In this document: positions 5,880-14,478 of the stretch, piece by piece
Position numbering within the stretch: the stretch's first letter is position 1
Layout: each line of letters begins with the position of its first letter
Source of the DNA: an uncultured Thiotrichaceae bacterium
Lineage (GTDB): Bacteria > Pseudomonadota > Gammaproteobacteria > Thiotrichales > Thiotrichaceae
Direction: 5' to 3'
Assembly (NCBI GenBank): GCA_902727945.1
Contig: CACVAV010000282.1
Span: 1 to 19,521, forward strand
Length of the DNA: 19,521 bases
Notes under the pieces: generated by a model
Databases searched by the model: none
Seen by the model: the letters and a program-made list of their open reading frames with translations, nothing else
What the model was told of the DNA's origin: nothing
Program-made: the position numbers and the translations under genes

Positions 5880-7490
5880 ATGTATCAAGAACTACAACAG
5901 TGTTTGCATAAAATAGAAGCCGACAACCTTTATGAGTACCTACGCGAATCCCGCACCGGATTAGAAAAAGAAAGCCTGCGGGTTAACCCGGATGGCTATA
6001 TTTCTCAAACATCACACCCCGCAGTATTAGGCTCTGCGCTCACCCACCCGTGGATCACCACCGACTACGCTGAATCATTAATGGAGCTGATTACTCCACC
6101 ACAAAAACGTGCCACCGATGCACTGGATTTTCTGCTGAATGTTGAAACTTTTGTCTATCAGCAACTGCAGGATGATGAGTTATTATGGACAACCAGCATG
6201 CCCTGCATCATCGGTGGCGAAGATGACATCCGTATTGCTGAATACGGTGAGTCAAACGCCGGAAAAATGAAACATGCCTACCGTCAGGGGTTGGCATGGC
6301 GTTATGGAAAAATAATGCAGGTCATCGCCGGGGTACATTTTAATTATTCTGTGTCCGAAGACTTCTGGCCGGTGTGGCACGCCATGGAAGCAAACACACA
6401 GAATTCGTCAAATCCGCAAAGCCTGCGTGAATTCCGTGATACCCGGTACATGGGGCAAACCCGCAATATTCAACGTTTTGGCTGGTTAATCATTTACTTA
6501 TTTGGTACCTCACCCGCCATTTGTAAGAGCTTTCTTGATGGTAAGGCACCTTCAGAAACCATGAAGGACTTTAACCAGCACACCATCTATGAACCCTACG
6601 GCACTTCCCTGCGCATGGGCAATATTGGCTATACTAATAGCAAATCGCATGAAACCGGTATCCATGTTTGTTATGACACCGTTGAAAGTTATACCCGTAG
6701 TCTGCGTTGTGCAATCAGTAAACCGTATGCTGATTATGAAAAAATTGGTGTAAAAGTAAACGGTGAATATCGCCAGCTTAATGCCAACATTCTGCAAATC
6801 GAGAATGAATATTACAGTACAGTACGCCCGAAACAGGTGCTACAGGGCTTTGAACAACCTGTTGATGCCTTGTTTGACAGGGGTATTCGTTATGTTGAAT
6901 TGCGCTCAGTGGATGTGAACGCTTTCCATCCGGCGGGTATGACCAACACCCAACTATCATTCCTCGAAGTCTTCATGCACTTCTGTTTATTAAAAGACAG
7001 TGAGCTGCTGGATGCAGATGCCAAACGCCGTATTGACAACAATCAATACCTGGTGGCACATCGTGGCCGTGATCCGCAACTGAGACTAGATCGCCGGGGC
7101 GAATCTATTCTGTTAAAAGAGTGGGCACCGGAATTGCTGGAAAATATGCTGCCGGTCGCTGCTATGCTGGATAAAACGCACAATGATTCACGTTATACCG
7201 CCGCCGTACAGACACAACTTCAACTGGCAGAAAACCCGGATCTGACACCGTCCGCACAAGCACTGGAAGACATGGCAAACCATGGCCAGGAAGACTTTTT
7301 CAGCTTTGCTCAGCGTAAATCAAAAGAACATCGTCAGTTCTTTATGCAACGTGAGTTAAGTCAGGAACTACAAAAAGAATTTGAAGCCATGGCCACATCA
7401 TCGATTGCTGAACAGCAAAGAATCGAAGCAGCGGACGAGCTTGATTTTGATACTTTTCTGGCGCGCTATTTTGAGGGTGGGCTGGATTAA
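5880..7490 (+). CDS. gshA: Glutamate-cysteine ligase (gamma-glutamylcysteine synthetase)
   Basis: GshA joins L-glutamate and L-cysteine with ATP in the first and rate-limiting step of glutathione synthesis in the cytoplasm. The 536-residue product is close to the E. coli-type enzyme (518 residues). Landmarks include the N-terminal GLEKESLRV (27-35, with a metal/ATP-site Glu), ITTDYAESLMELITPP (59-74), GVHFNYS (151-157), SLRMGNIGY (243-251) and YVELRSVDVNAFHP (338-351). The start is supported by AAAGGAAA about 5 bases upstream of the ATG. It stands 73 bases after the oxygenase gene on the same strand and overlaps the convergent YkuD-domain gene by 4 bases. A single-step glutathione gene here could be functionally independent of the upstream cluster. 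Confidence 0.97.
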   Translation: MYQELQQCLHKIEADNLYEYLRESRTGLEKESLRVNPDGYISQTSHPAVLGSALTHPWITTDYAESLMELITPPQKRATDALDFLLNVETFVYQQLQDDELLWTTSMPCIIGGEDDIRIAEYGESNAGKMKHAYRQGLAWRYGKIMQVIAGVHFNYSVSEDFWPVWHAMEANTQNSSNPQSLREFRDTRYMGQTRNIQRFGWLIIYLFGTSPAICKSFLDGKAPSETMKDFNQHTIYEPYGTSLRMGNIGYTNSKSHETGIHVCYDTVESYTRSLRCAISKPYADYEKIGVKVNGEYRQLNANILQIENEYYSTVRPKQVLQGFEQPVDALFDRGIRYVELRSVDVNAFHPAGMTNTQLSFLEVFMHFCLLKDSELLDADAKRRIDNNQYLVAHRGRDPQLRLDRRGESILLKEWAPELLENMLPVAAMLDKTHNDSRYTAAVQTQLQLAENPDLTPSAQALEDMANHGQEDFFSFAQRKSKEHRQFFMQRELSQELQKEFEAMATSSIAEQQRIEAADELDFDTFLARYFEGGLD

Positions 7491-8014
7491 ACAGCCCCAA
7501 TCACCACCAGCGTATCAATGCCCACCCGCTCATACAGGTCAATCACATCCAGATTACCCATACGGATACAACCGTGTGACGCGGGTTGGCCTAAGCGCCC
7601 TTCTTCGTCTGTGCCGTGGATATAGATATAACGCTCAAAGGAATCAACATTGCCGCCTTTATTCACACCAGGCTGCAAACCATCCAGCCATAAAATACGG
7701 CTGGTTATATTATCTGCATCACTACGGGCATCCGGCTCGGTAAGAGTTTTTGCCACACGCCCCGTACTCTGCCGTGCCTTAAAAATAGTTCCCGGCGCAG
7801 CGCCGTCACCATAACACCGCTTAATCCGGTGCACACCCAGCGGGGTTTGATGACTACCATTAAGATTGCCCAAACCTGCTTCAGCAGTAGAAATAATCCA
7901 GCTATCCACCACCTGATCATGCTCAATAAGCATCAAACGCTGAATAGCCGGGTCAATCAGAATAAACCGCTGTGTGGCATACTGCGGGAAATCTTTCTGT
8001 AAATCAGGCAGCAA
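7487..8014 (-). CDS. YkuD-domain L,D-transpeptidase-family protein without signal peptide
   Basis: The 175-residue protein is essentially one YkuD domain. The catalytic motif is present as IHGT (His133) and SHGCIRM (146-152, with nucleophile Cys149). YkuD enzymes act on the L,D-bond of peptidoglycan tetrapeptides. There is no signal peptide or membrane segment, so it should be cytoplasmic, unlike the exported cross-linking L,D-transpeptidases. ElsL/LdtK of Acinetobacter is a known signal-less YkuD enzyme working as an L,D-carboxypeptidase in murein recycling, and I infer a similar role. The most upstream usable start is TTG at 8012-8014, 16 bases after the purF stop, with an in-frame stop above it. 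No good ribosome-binding site is visible, so translation may depend on purF read-through. The 3' end overlaps gshA by 4 bases. Confidence 0.88.
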   Translation of the reverse strand: MLPDLQKDFPQYATQRFILIDPAIQRLMLIEHDQVVDSWIISTAEAGLGNLNGSHQTPLGVHRIKRCYGDGAAPGTIFKARQSTGRVAKTLTEPDARSDADNITSRILWLDGLQPGVNKGGNVDSFERYIYIHGTDEEGRLGQPASHGCIRMGNLDVIDLYERVGIDTLVVIGAV

Positions 8015-8030
8015 GGTAGTTAATCAGCCA

Positions 8031-9536
8031 CTAATCACAATCCCGGATATCGATAGCTACCGACTCGCCCTCATTATCCGATTTTTGCTTATCATTTCTG
8101 AGCGCTTCCAGTTCTTTAAAGTAGCCATTATCTTCACCCGTAGTGTATTCGCCGGTGAATACTGAACAATCAAAACTTTCCAGGCGTGGATTACCCTGAC
8201 GTACCGCACTTAATAAATCATTCAATTCCAGATAAAACAGGCGATCAACGCCTAGCTCGTTGGCAACTTCCTGCTCAGTACGGTCATGTGCAATCAATTC
8301 ACTGGCCGCTGGCATGTCAATACCATAGATATTCGGAAAACGGATCGGCGGCGAAGCGGAGGCAAAATAAACCCGTCTTGCACCGGAGTCACGGGCCATC
8401 TGCACAATTTCTTCTGACGTAGTGCCCCGCACAATGGAGTCGTCAACCAACAGTACATTTTTATCTTTAAACTCAATATCCAGAGGATTCAGCTTCTGAC
8501 GTACTGACTTTTTGCGCTGTTTTTGCCCGGGCATAATGAAGGTTCTGCCGATATAACGGTTCTTCATAAAACCTTCCCGATAGGGAACATCCAAGGTATA
8601 CGCCAGCTCCAGCGCAGAAGTACGGCTGGTATCCGGAATAGGCATCACCACATCAATATCATGATCAGGCCAACCCTCTTTAATGCGTTCGGCCATGAGG
8701 TGTCCCATACGCATGCGCGCTTTATGGACAAAGACGTTATCAATGATCGAATCAGGACGGGCAAAATAAACGTATTCAAAAATACAGGTATTGTAGGTAG
8801 GATTTTCACTGCATTGACGGGTAAATACCTTGCCATCAAACGTAATATAAATAGCCTCACCCGGCTCTATATCACGTACCAGACGATAGCCCTGAGCCGT
8901 CAGTGCAGCACTTTCTGAGGCAATCATAAAACTTTTGCCCTTACTGTCATCACGGACACCATAAACTAATGGCCGGATACCGTTCGGGTCACGAAACCCC
9001 AATAAACCATCACGGGTCAGCATCGCCACCACAGCATAAGCACCGGTAACACGTTTATGCACGCCACGGACTGCCGAAAAAATATCGTCGGGTGTCACGC
9101 GCATAGCGTCCTGCCGATCCAGTTCCTGAGCAAATATATTCAGCAGAATTTCAGAGTCAGAATTGGTATTAATCTGACGACGATCCTGGCGGTATAACTC
9201 TTTGCGGAGCTTAGCAGCGTTAGTCAGGTTACCATTATGCGCCAGTGAAATACCGTAAGGACTGTTAACATAGAAAGGCTGAGCTTCCGCCGAAGAAGAA
9301 GAACCCGCTGTCGGATAACGCACATGCCCGATACCCACATTGCCGAGCAAAGAACGCATGTGACGCTCAAAGAATACCTCTTTGACCAAACCGGTGCCTC
9401 TGCGTAAGTACAATTTACGCCCGTCACTGGTTACAATGCCAGCAGCATCCTGCCCTCTGTGCTGCAAAACGGTCAGCCCGTCATAAAGTGCCTGATTAAC
9501 AGGTTCATGACCTACTATCCCGATAACTCCACACAT
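8031..9536 (-). CDS. purF: Amidophosphoribosyltransferase
   Basis: PurF makes 5-phosphoribosylamine from PRPP and glutamine, the committed step of purine synthesis. The 501-residue length is normal. The mature enzyme begins with the catalytic Cys2 of the glutamine amidotransferase domain (MCGVIGIVGH), and HRGQDAAGI follows. The synthase half carries the PRPP-binding loop VLLVDDSIVRGTT at 361-373. It is the penultimate gene of the trpF-accD-folC-dedD-cvpA-purF run, 80 bases after cvpA. I see no sequence resembling the E. coli PurR operator in that gap. The start ATG has only a weak GAG ribosome-binding site. Confidence 0.98.
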   Translation of the reverse strand: MCGVIGIVGHEPVNQALYDGLTVLQHRGQDAAGIVTSDGRKLYLRRGTGLVKEVFFERHMRSLLGNVGIGHVRYPTAGSSSSAEAQPFYVNSPYGISLAHNGNLTNAAKLRKELYRQDRRQINTNSDSEILLNIFAQELDRQDAMRVTPDDIFSAVRGVHKRVTGAYAVVAMLTRDGLLGFRDPNGIRPLVYGVRDDSKGKSFMIASESAALTAQGYRLVRDIEPGEAIYITFDGKVFTRQCSENPTYNTCIFEYVYFARPDSIIDNVFVHKARMRMGHLMAERIKEGWPDHDIDVVMPIPDTSRTSALELAYTLDVPYREGFMKNRYIGRTFIMPGQKQRKKSVRQKLNPLDIEFKDKNVLLVDDSIVRGTTSEEIVQMARDSGARRVYFASASPPIRFPNIYGIDMPAASELIAHDRTEQEVANELGVDRLFYLELNDLLSAVRQGNPRLESFDCSVFTGEYTTGEDNGYFKELEALRNDKQKSDNEGESVAIDIRDCD

Positions 9537-9616
9537 AAATCGCTCACAACAGTGACAAAAAAAGCATTCTACCCCGACCGGATGAAAACAGCTATTCGCA
9601 GTGACGTAATAGGCGC

Positions 9617-10141
9617 TCAGGGCGGGCTGATAATAGAGCGGGTATTTTCAAGATAACGTGAAAAATCTTCAGGCACACGTTCCTTCAACCAATTTGCACC
9701 CAGCTCAAAATGCGGAACCAGCCGTGACTCAATCCACCACGATTGATCAGGGAAGGAAGTGATACCCATTAAAATAATAAGTAAAACAATAATTAATCCA
9801 CCTCTCAAAGCACCAAAAATTGCACCCAGGAACCGGTCAAAGCCACCCAAACCAATCGAAGCTATTGCTGTACTGAGCAGAAAATTAATGACTGCCCCAA
9901 TCACTAACACAGAAAAGAAAATAATCGCAAAGGCAATGCCCAGCCGCGCAATTTCATTATGAACAGCAAAAGGAAGCTCTAGCGCCAGTGTTTTAAAGTA
10001 AAGAAGGGAGAAACCGATCGCTGCGACCCAGGTTGCCAGAGAAATGGCTTCTCTGACAAAACCCCGGATCAAACCAACAAGGAGCGATAGAACAATAAGT
10101 ACTAAAATGCCCAGATCAAGCAGAGTGGCGGTCATTTGCAT
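9617..10141 (-). CDS. cvpA: CvpA family inner-membrane protein
   Basis: CvpA is a small inner-membrane protein first linked to colicin V production. It is usually encoded upstream of purF, as here. The 174-residue product has about four hydrophobic segments (roughly 6-25, 30-50, 65-90 and 100-125). The first is followed by GLIRGFVREA, the family hallmark, and FDRFLGAIFGALRG is also typical. The start at the first ATG (10139-10141) is supported by AAGG 10 bases upstream. A second ATG two codons later is less well placed. Confidence 0.95.
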   Translation of the reverse strand: MQMTATLLDLGILVLIVLSLLVGLIRGFVREAISLATWVAAIGFSLLYFKTLALELPFAVHNEIARLGIAFAIIFFSVLVIGAVINFLLSTAIASIGLGGFDRFLGAIFGALRGGLIIVLLIILMGITSFPDQSWWIESRLVPHFELGANWLKERVPEDFSRYLENTRSIISPP

Positions 10142-10214
10142 AAGATTGAAACCTTTTGATTGATGTCATTACGCATCTGAGCCGCCTTATCGAATTAACT
10201 GTAATCAGTCTTGA

Positions 10215-11285
10215 TCAGTTTTTGGTTACAAAGCTGTTCTGCACGTATTGATTTTTAGTGTAGCGAGCTTTCATTTTAGTCTGAACGGAGCGGGCTGCAT
10301 TTCTTGCCGGATAAGTACCAACACGAACCCGATAAACCGTCTTACCGTTAACATTCGCTCTCACAACGAAAACAGGGTAACCATCAACCGCAATAGATTG
10401 CCTAACCTGCTCAGCTTTGTTGCGGCTTGAAGCGGCTAATACCTGAATCGCATAACCTCTGCCACCTGTAGCTGTTTGCGTAGCAGGGGGACGACTCGCT
10501 CTTGAAGAAGAAGAAGCTGACGCTGTGTTGCTGCCTGAAGAGGAAGAAGCCACTCTGCTACTTTGTGATCTTGGTGCTGGCACTGCTTTTTCACCAACCA
10601 GCTTAACATTGGCTACAGGCTTCTTCTGTTCTACAGGCTGTTTGTCCTGAGCAGCAGAACCAGAGCCAGCTGCTTGAGCCTGCTGTGTTTGGGCTACAGG
10701 CGCAGGCTCTGCCTTTGTAGTATCAGCAGTCTGAGTTTGAGCAGTTTGAGCTTGCTGGGTAGCATCACCATCACCAGCGGCGGCAGTATCAGTTTCACCC
10801 TGCTTTGGAAGCGCCAGTTCACTGCTCCCCATACTGCCGGTGCCAGCCTTAGCCTTACCATCGTCAACTACCTGACGCTGTGCATCAGAATCACGTACCT
10901 GGAAGTTACTAGCCAGACTTTGTACGGCTTCTTTACCCGCTGTAGCAGCACCCGCCACGACACCAGCACCTGGCACTGTTGCGCCCTCAGTGTTTCCGTC
11001 ATCAGTAGTCTGAGCGGCCTCCCCGCCTTGCTGTGCAGCGGTATCAGCATCACCAATAACATAAGGAGCATCACCCTCACCTTCCTGAGCAGCTTCTTCG
11101 CCTTCCTTAACACCGGGGAAGCCAAGAATAGGAGTTGAGCCTTGATTCGTCTGGTCAGCAATCAGTTCCTGCTGCTGTTGTACGGACTGGTTTTTGCCCT
11201 TGAGCAACCAGGCCAATAGCAGTGCTGCGATCAACACCAGCACAACCGCACCGATCATACGTTTAGTAGTAGACTTATTGTCCAT
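10215..11285 (-). CDS. dedD: SPOR-domain membrane protein, DedD-like
   Basis: The 356-residue protein has a short basic N-terminus, one transmembrane helix (about 10-28, core VVLVLIAALLLAWLL) and a long low-complexity linker rich in Ala, Gln, Thr and Glu (about 30-275, with a Ser-rich patch near 240-265). A C-terminal SPOR domain fills residues 277-356 (GYAIQVLAASS through the RVRVGTYP strand). SPOR domains bind denuded glycan strands at the division septum, so a role in cell division is expected. DedD of E. coli has the same topology and the same place between folC and cvpA. The linker is longer than in E. coli DedD (220 residues in all). AGGAG lies 10 bases before the ATG. A 5-bp stem (11328-11340) in the gap to folC is too short to call a terminator. 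Confidence 0.88.
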   Translation of the reverse strand: MDNKSTTKRMIGAVVLVLIAALLLAWLLKGKNQSVQQQQELIADQTNQGSTPILGFPGVKEGEEAAQEGEGDAPYVIGDADTAAQQGGEAAQTTDDGNTEGATVPGAGVVAGAATAGKEAVQSLASNFQVRDSDAQRQVVDDGKAKAGTGSMGSSELALPKQGETDTAAAGDGDATQQAQTAQTQTADTTKAEPAPVAQTQQAQAAGSGSAAQDKQPVEQKKPVANVKLVGEKAVPAPRSQSSRVASSSSGSNTASASSSSRASRPPATQTATGGRGYAIQVLAASSRNKAEQVRQSIAVDGYPVFVVRANVNGKTVYRVRVGTYPARNAARSVQTKMKARYTKNQYVQNSFVTKN

Positions 11286-11349
11286 TATTTAAATACTCCT
11301 TGTAAAAACACTCTAAAAGATTGGGGGGAGGCAGAGCCTCTTAAATTAC

Positions 11350-12678
11350 TTAAGGTAAATTCTCTAACATACTGGATACTACCAGAAAAGAACCGAATGC
11401 GACCACTCTATCGTCGCTATTCAAATTCGGCTGTAAAGTTGCCCAAGCCTGTTCCAGTCCGGTGTACGATTTAGCAGCAACCATATTATGCGAATCCATT
11501 GCAGCCCGGATGTCACTGAGCAGCATTGCCCGCTCATCTTCCAAGGGGAAATAATGCCATTCATCAACAACATCTTTTAATGCCATCAAAACACCCTTGA
11601 CATCCTTGTCAGACAGAATAGAAAATAGCACAATATTCCTGCCATCAGTCGGATTTTTTTGCAACCAATTGGCCAATTGTTGCGCTGCATGGGGGTTATG
11701 AGCCACATCAACCAACACTTCAGGCTTAACACGCAGCTGCTGTAACCGCCCTGATAACTTCGCGCCTGCCAAACCACGCTGCACAGCAGGCAGTTTAATT
11801 GGCAGATGATCCCGTAGTTGGTGCAATGCAATCAACGCACAGGCCGCATTACGCAGCTGCACATCACCCAACAATCCGGGTAATGGCAATCCAAGCCATT
11901 CAGCCTGTTCAACAGTATTTAAACCGGAAAACATCACGTCAAAAGAACCGGAGGTCATTGAGGCGGAATCAACAGCGGTCTTCTCTATCTCTTCTATCTT
12001 TTGCAGAACGGAAAAATCACGTCCATATTGCACATATTGGGCGCCCACCTCTTCTGCAACCGCTGCAATGCTGGCAGGCGGCTCAGGGTCACCACAAATC
12101 AACGCCTTACCAAACCGGGCAATACCCGCTTTTTCCCGGCCAATCACCTCACGGTTATCACCCAGCCAACTGACGTGATCAATACCAATACTCGTAACAA
12201 TCGCCACCTCAGCATTCCACAAATTAGCCGCATCCAAGCGACCGCCCAATCCGACCTCAAGCACCACCACATCAACCGCAGAACGGGTGAATAGCCATAT
12301 AGCAGCCAAAGTACCAAACTCAAAATAAGTCAGGGAAACATCACCACGCGCAGCATCAATGGCAGTAAACGCTTCACAGATAGCCTCGTCTTCAACAGGC
12401 TTACCATTCAGCGCAATACGCTCATTATAGTAAAGAATATGCGGGGAAGTGTAAGCACCGACACAATAACCGGCTTCGGTTAATAATGAGCTTAATAAGG
12501 CAACGGTGGAGCCTTTGCCATTAGTACCAGCCACAGTAATAATCGGGCAGTCCGGCCGCAACAAATCAAGATTCACTGCCACCTGTTTAATACGATCTAA
12601 TCCGAGGTCAATGGCTGAAAAATGCAGGGATTCCTGCCAGCTCAGCCATTCCTGTAAACTTTTTTTATGAGCTGTCAC
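11350..12678 (-). CDS. folC: Bifunctional folylpolyglutamate/dihydrofolate synthase
   Basis: FolC adds glutamate to dihydropteroate and polyglutamate tails to folates, using ATP, in the cytoplasm. The 442-residue protein shows the P-loop GTNGKGST (51-58), TSPH (77-80), EVGLGGRLDA (141-150), SIGIDHVSWLG (163-173) and REKAGI (181-186), whose Lys is carbamylated in this family. The start is GTG (12676-12678), with GGAG 6 bases upstream. It lies 42 bases after accD and 64 bases before dedD, in the conserved gene order. Confidence 0.97.
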   Translation of the reverse strand: MTAHKKSLQEWLSWQESLHFSAIDLGLDRIKQVAVNLDLLRPDCPIITVAGTNGKGSTVALLSSLLTEAGYCVGAYTSPHILYYNERIALNGKPVEDEAICEAFTAIDAARGDVSLTYFEFGTLAAIWLFTRSAVDVVVLEVGLGGRLDAANLWNAEVAIVTSIGIDHVSWLGDNREVIGREKAGIARFGKALICGDPEPPASIAAVAEEVGAQYVQYGRDFSVLQKIEEIEKTAVDSASMTSGSFDVMFSGLNTVEQAEWLGLPLPGLLGDVQLRNAACALIALHQLRDHLPIKLPAVQRGLAGAKLSGRLQQLRVKPEVLVDVAHNPHAAQQLANWLQKNPTDGRNIVLFSILSDKDVKGVLMALKDVVDEWHYFPLEDERAMLLSDIRAAMDSHNMVAAKSYTGLEQAWATLQPNLNSDDRVVAFGSFLVVSSMLENLP

Positions 12679-12720
12679 TCACCACTCCAACGAATGCTTA
12701 CGTGATAACAATCACTGCAC

Positions 12721-13659
12721 CTATTGTACCGCATCAGATTTAGCCGGTGTATCCACCTCATCAGGACTGGCCGTTAAATCTGCAACAACCGGCTCCAGCG
12801 GCGTAGGTTTGTGCTGCAAAATAGCCAGCAAATCGGCAATAGTTTCACGCATCTTATTGCGGTGCACGATCATATCAATGGCACCTTTTTCCAGCAGGAA
12901 CTCACTGCGCTGGAAGCCTTCAGGTAACTTCTCACGCACTGTCTGTTCAATGACACGTGGCCCTGCAAAACCAATCAAGGCTTTCGGCTCAGCAATCTGC
13001 ACATCACCCAACATGGCAAAACTGGCAGATACGCCGCCCATAGTCGGGTCAGTCAGTACTGAAATATAAGGCACGCCTTTGTCAGCCAGGCGCGTAAGAA
13101 TCGCACTGGTTTTCGCCATCTGCATCAGCGAGAACAAAGCTTCCTGCATGCGTGCGCCGCCACTGGCGCTGAAGCAAATAAAGGGCACATTATCTTCCAG
13201 CGCACGTTGTGCACCGCGCACAAAACGCTCACCGACCACTGACCCCATCGAGCCACCCATAAAGCGGAAATCAAACGCAGCCACCACCACAGGTACACCC
13301 AACACAGCACCCTTCATCACAATCAGTGCGTCTTTCTCTTCCGTCAACTTCTGAGCAGCACTCAGCCGGTCTTTGTATTTTTTGGTGTCTTTAAACTTAA
13401 GCGCATCAAGTGGCTCAACATCGGCCCCGATTTCTTCACGCTCTTCTTTATCCAAAAACGCATCAAGACGCTTACGCCCATAAATACGCATGTGATTTTC
13501 ACATTTCGGACAAACTTCGTTATTACGCTCTAATTCAGCACGGTACAGCACAGCCTGACATTCAGTACATTGATGCCAAAGGCCTTCAGGAATAGATTTC
13601 TTTTCGGTCGTACCTTCAGTACGAATCCGCGATGGCAACAGTTTTTCAAACCAGCTCAT
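12721..13659 (-). CDS. accD: Acetyl-CoA carboxylase carboxyltransferase subunit beta
   Basis: AccD is the beta subunit of the carboxyltransferase that moves CO2 from biotin to acetyl-CoA to make malonyl-CoA, the first step of fatty-acid synthesis. It works with AccA. The 312-residue protein has the N-terminal zinc ribbon (Cys31, Cys34, Cys50, Cys53) and the crotonase-fold core, with GGSMGSVVGERF, FSASGGARMQE and MGGVSASFAMLGD. Its ATG overlaps the trpF stop in an ATGA arrangement, so translational coupling with trpF is likely. Confidence 0.98.
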   Translation of the reverse strand: MSWFEKLLPSRIRTEGTTEKKSIPEGLWHQCTECQAVLYRAELERNNEVCPKCENHMRIYGRKRLDAFLDKEEREEIGADVEPLDALKFKDTKKYKDRLSAAQKLTEEKDALIVMKGAVLGVPVVVAAFDFRFMGGSMGSVVGERFVRGAQRALEDNVPFICFSASGGARMQEALFSLMQMAKTSAILTRLADKGVPYISVLTDPTMGGVSASFAMLGDVQIAEPKALIGFAGPRVIEQTVREKLPEGFQRSEFLLEKGAIDMIVHRNKMRETIADLLAILQHKPTPLEPVVADLTASPDEVDTPAKSDAVQ

Positions 13660-14324
13660 GATATTGTTTCTCTGTGTAGTTCAGCCTGAAGTATTTGATC
13701 GGCCCGCCGGACTTCGTCCACAAATGCAGCCACCTTCGCGCTGTCTTTTACGCCCGGCCCAGCTTCCACACCACTGCTGACATCGACCGCATAGACCTGT
13801 GTTGTCCGGATAGCATTAGCGACATTATCCGCGCTCAAACCACCCGCCAGAATAATTGCTTTGGCATAATCCTGAGGCACCTGTGTCCAATCAAAGGTTT
13901 TCCCTGTGCCACCCGCCGCGCCCGGTGCATGGCTGTCCACCAACACGCCCTGCGCCAACGGGTATTGATCAGCCAGCTCCCGGAAATCATCACCGGTCAC
14001 ACCACTCATGCCCAATCCTTTAACGTAGGGACGACGGAAACGGTTGCAATATTCCGGCGTTTCCGAGCCATGAAATTGCAGCACATCCAGCGGCACAGCA
14101 TCAAGCACCTCATTGACAAAAGCTTCGGAGGCATCAAGGAACAAACCAACGACACTGATAAAAGGCGGTAAAGCCGCACAAATGGCAGCAGCCTGCTCAA
14201 CCGTGACATTACGTGAACTCTTCGCGTAAAACACCAAACCAATGGCATCAACACCCGCCGCACTCACCATCTGTGCGTCGGCTACTGAGGTAATACCACA
14301 CACTTTAACCCGACAACGCCTCAT
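13656..14324 (-). CDS. trpF: Phosphoribosylanthranilate isomerase
   Basis: TrpF rearranges N-(5-phosphoribosyl)anthranilate into CdRP in tryptophan synthesis. The (beta/alpha)8 barrel shows VKVCGIT (catalytic Cys9), GLVFYAKSSRNV, VLQFHGSE, VLVDSHAPGAAGGTGKTFDW (acid Asp130, phosphate loop) and VYAVDVSSGVE (Asp181). From ATG the product is 222 residues. A TTG one codon earlier (14325-14327) is also possible: AGGA sits 8 bases before TTG and 11 before ATG. I chose ATG. It heads the run through purF. In the 151-base gap upstream, an imperfect inverted repeat (14393-14403 with 14413-14424) is present, and a weak TTGGCA/TATTCT promoter pair with 19-base spacing can be drawn. Confidence 0.97.
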   Translation of the reverse strand: MRRCRVKVCGITSVADAQMVSAAGVDAIGLVFYAKSSRNVTVEQAAAICAALPPFISVVGLFLDASEAFVNEVLDAVPLDVLQFHGSETPEYCNRFRRPYVKGLGMSGVTGDDFRELADQYPLAQGVLVDSHAPGAAGGTGKTFDWTQVPQDYAKAIILAGGLSADNVANAIRTTQVYAVDVSSGVEAGPGVKDSAKVAAFVDEVRRADQILQAELHRETIS

Positions 14325-14392
14325 CAACTGAATGATCCTGATTCACCCATAAAGCCACCTAGAATAACATGCACTCGACGCAACATGCCAAA

Positions 14393-14424
14393 TGTATTCA
14401 GAGAAAACCTGCCTCTCAAATACA
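14393..14424. repeat. Imperfect inverted repeat upstream of trpF
   Basis: TGTATT (14393-14398) plus AGAG pairs with CTCT plus AATACA (14414-14424), with a small internal bulge and a loop of about 9 bases. It lies 70-100 bases before the trpF start in the gap after the DUF2156 gene. It might be a leader hairpin or an operator. Too imperfect to be sure. Confidence 0.25.
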
Positions 14425-14478
14425 CCCGTTACGCCTGACATAAACAGCATAGGAAGCTTTCACCTTAGCTACTGACCA

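Noticed and set aside
9537..9616. PurR operator upstream of purF
   Set aside because: No sequence resembling the palindromic PurR box was found in this gap.
10674..11138. Plus-strand 154-codon Ser/Leu-rich frame opposite dedD
   Set aside because: It is the shadow of the low-complexity linker of the SPOR-domain gene; the dedD frame has a transmembrane helix, SPOR domain and ribosome-binding site.
11328..11340. Terminator between folC and dedD
   Set aside because: The GAGGC/GCCTC stem has only 5 pairs and no directly adjoining T-tract, and the lies-within-operon position argues against termination.
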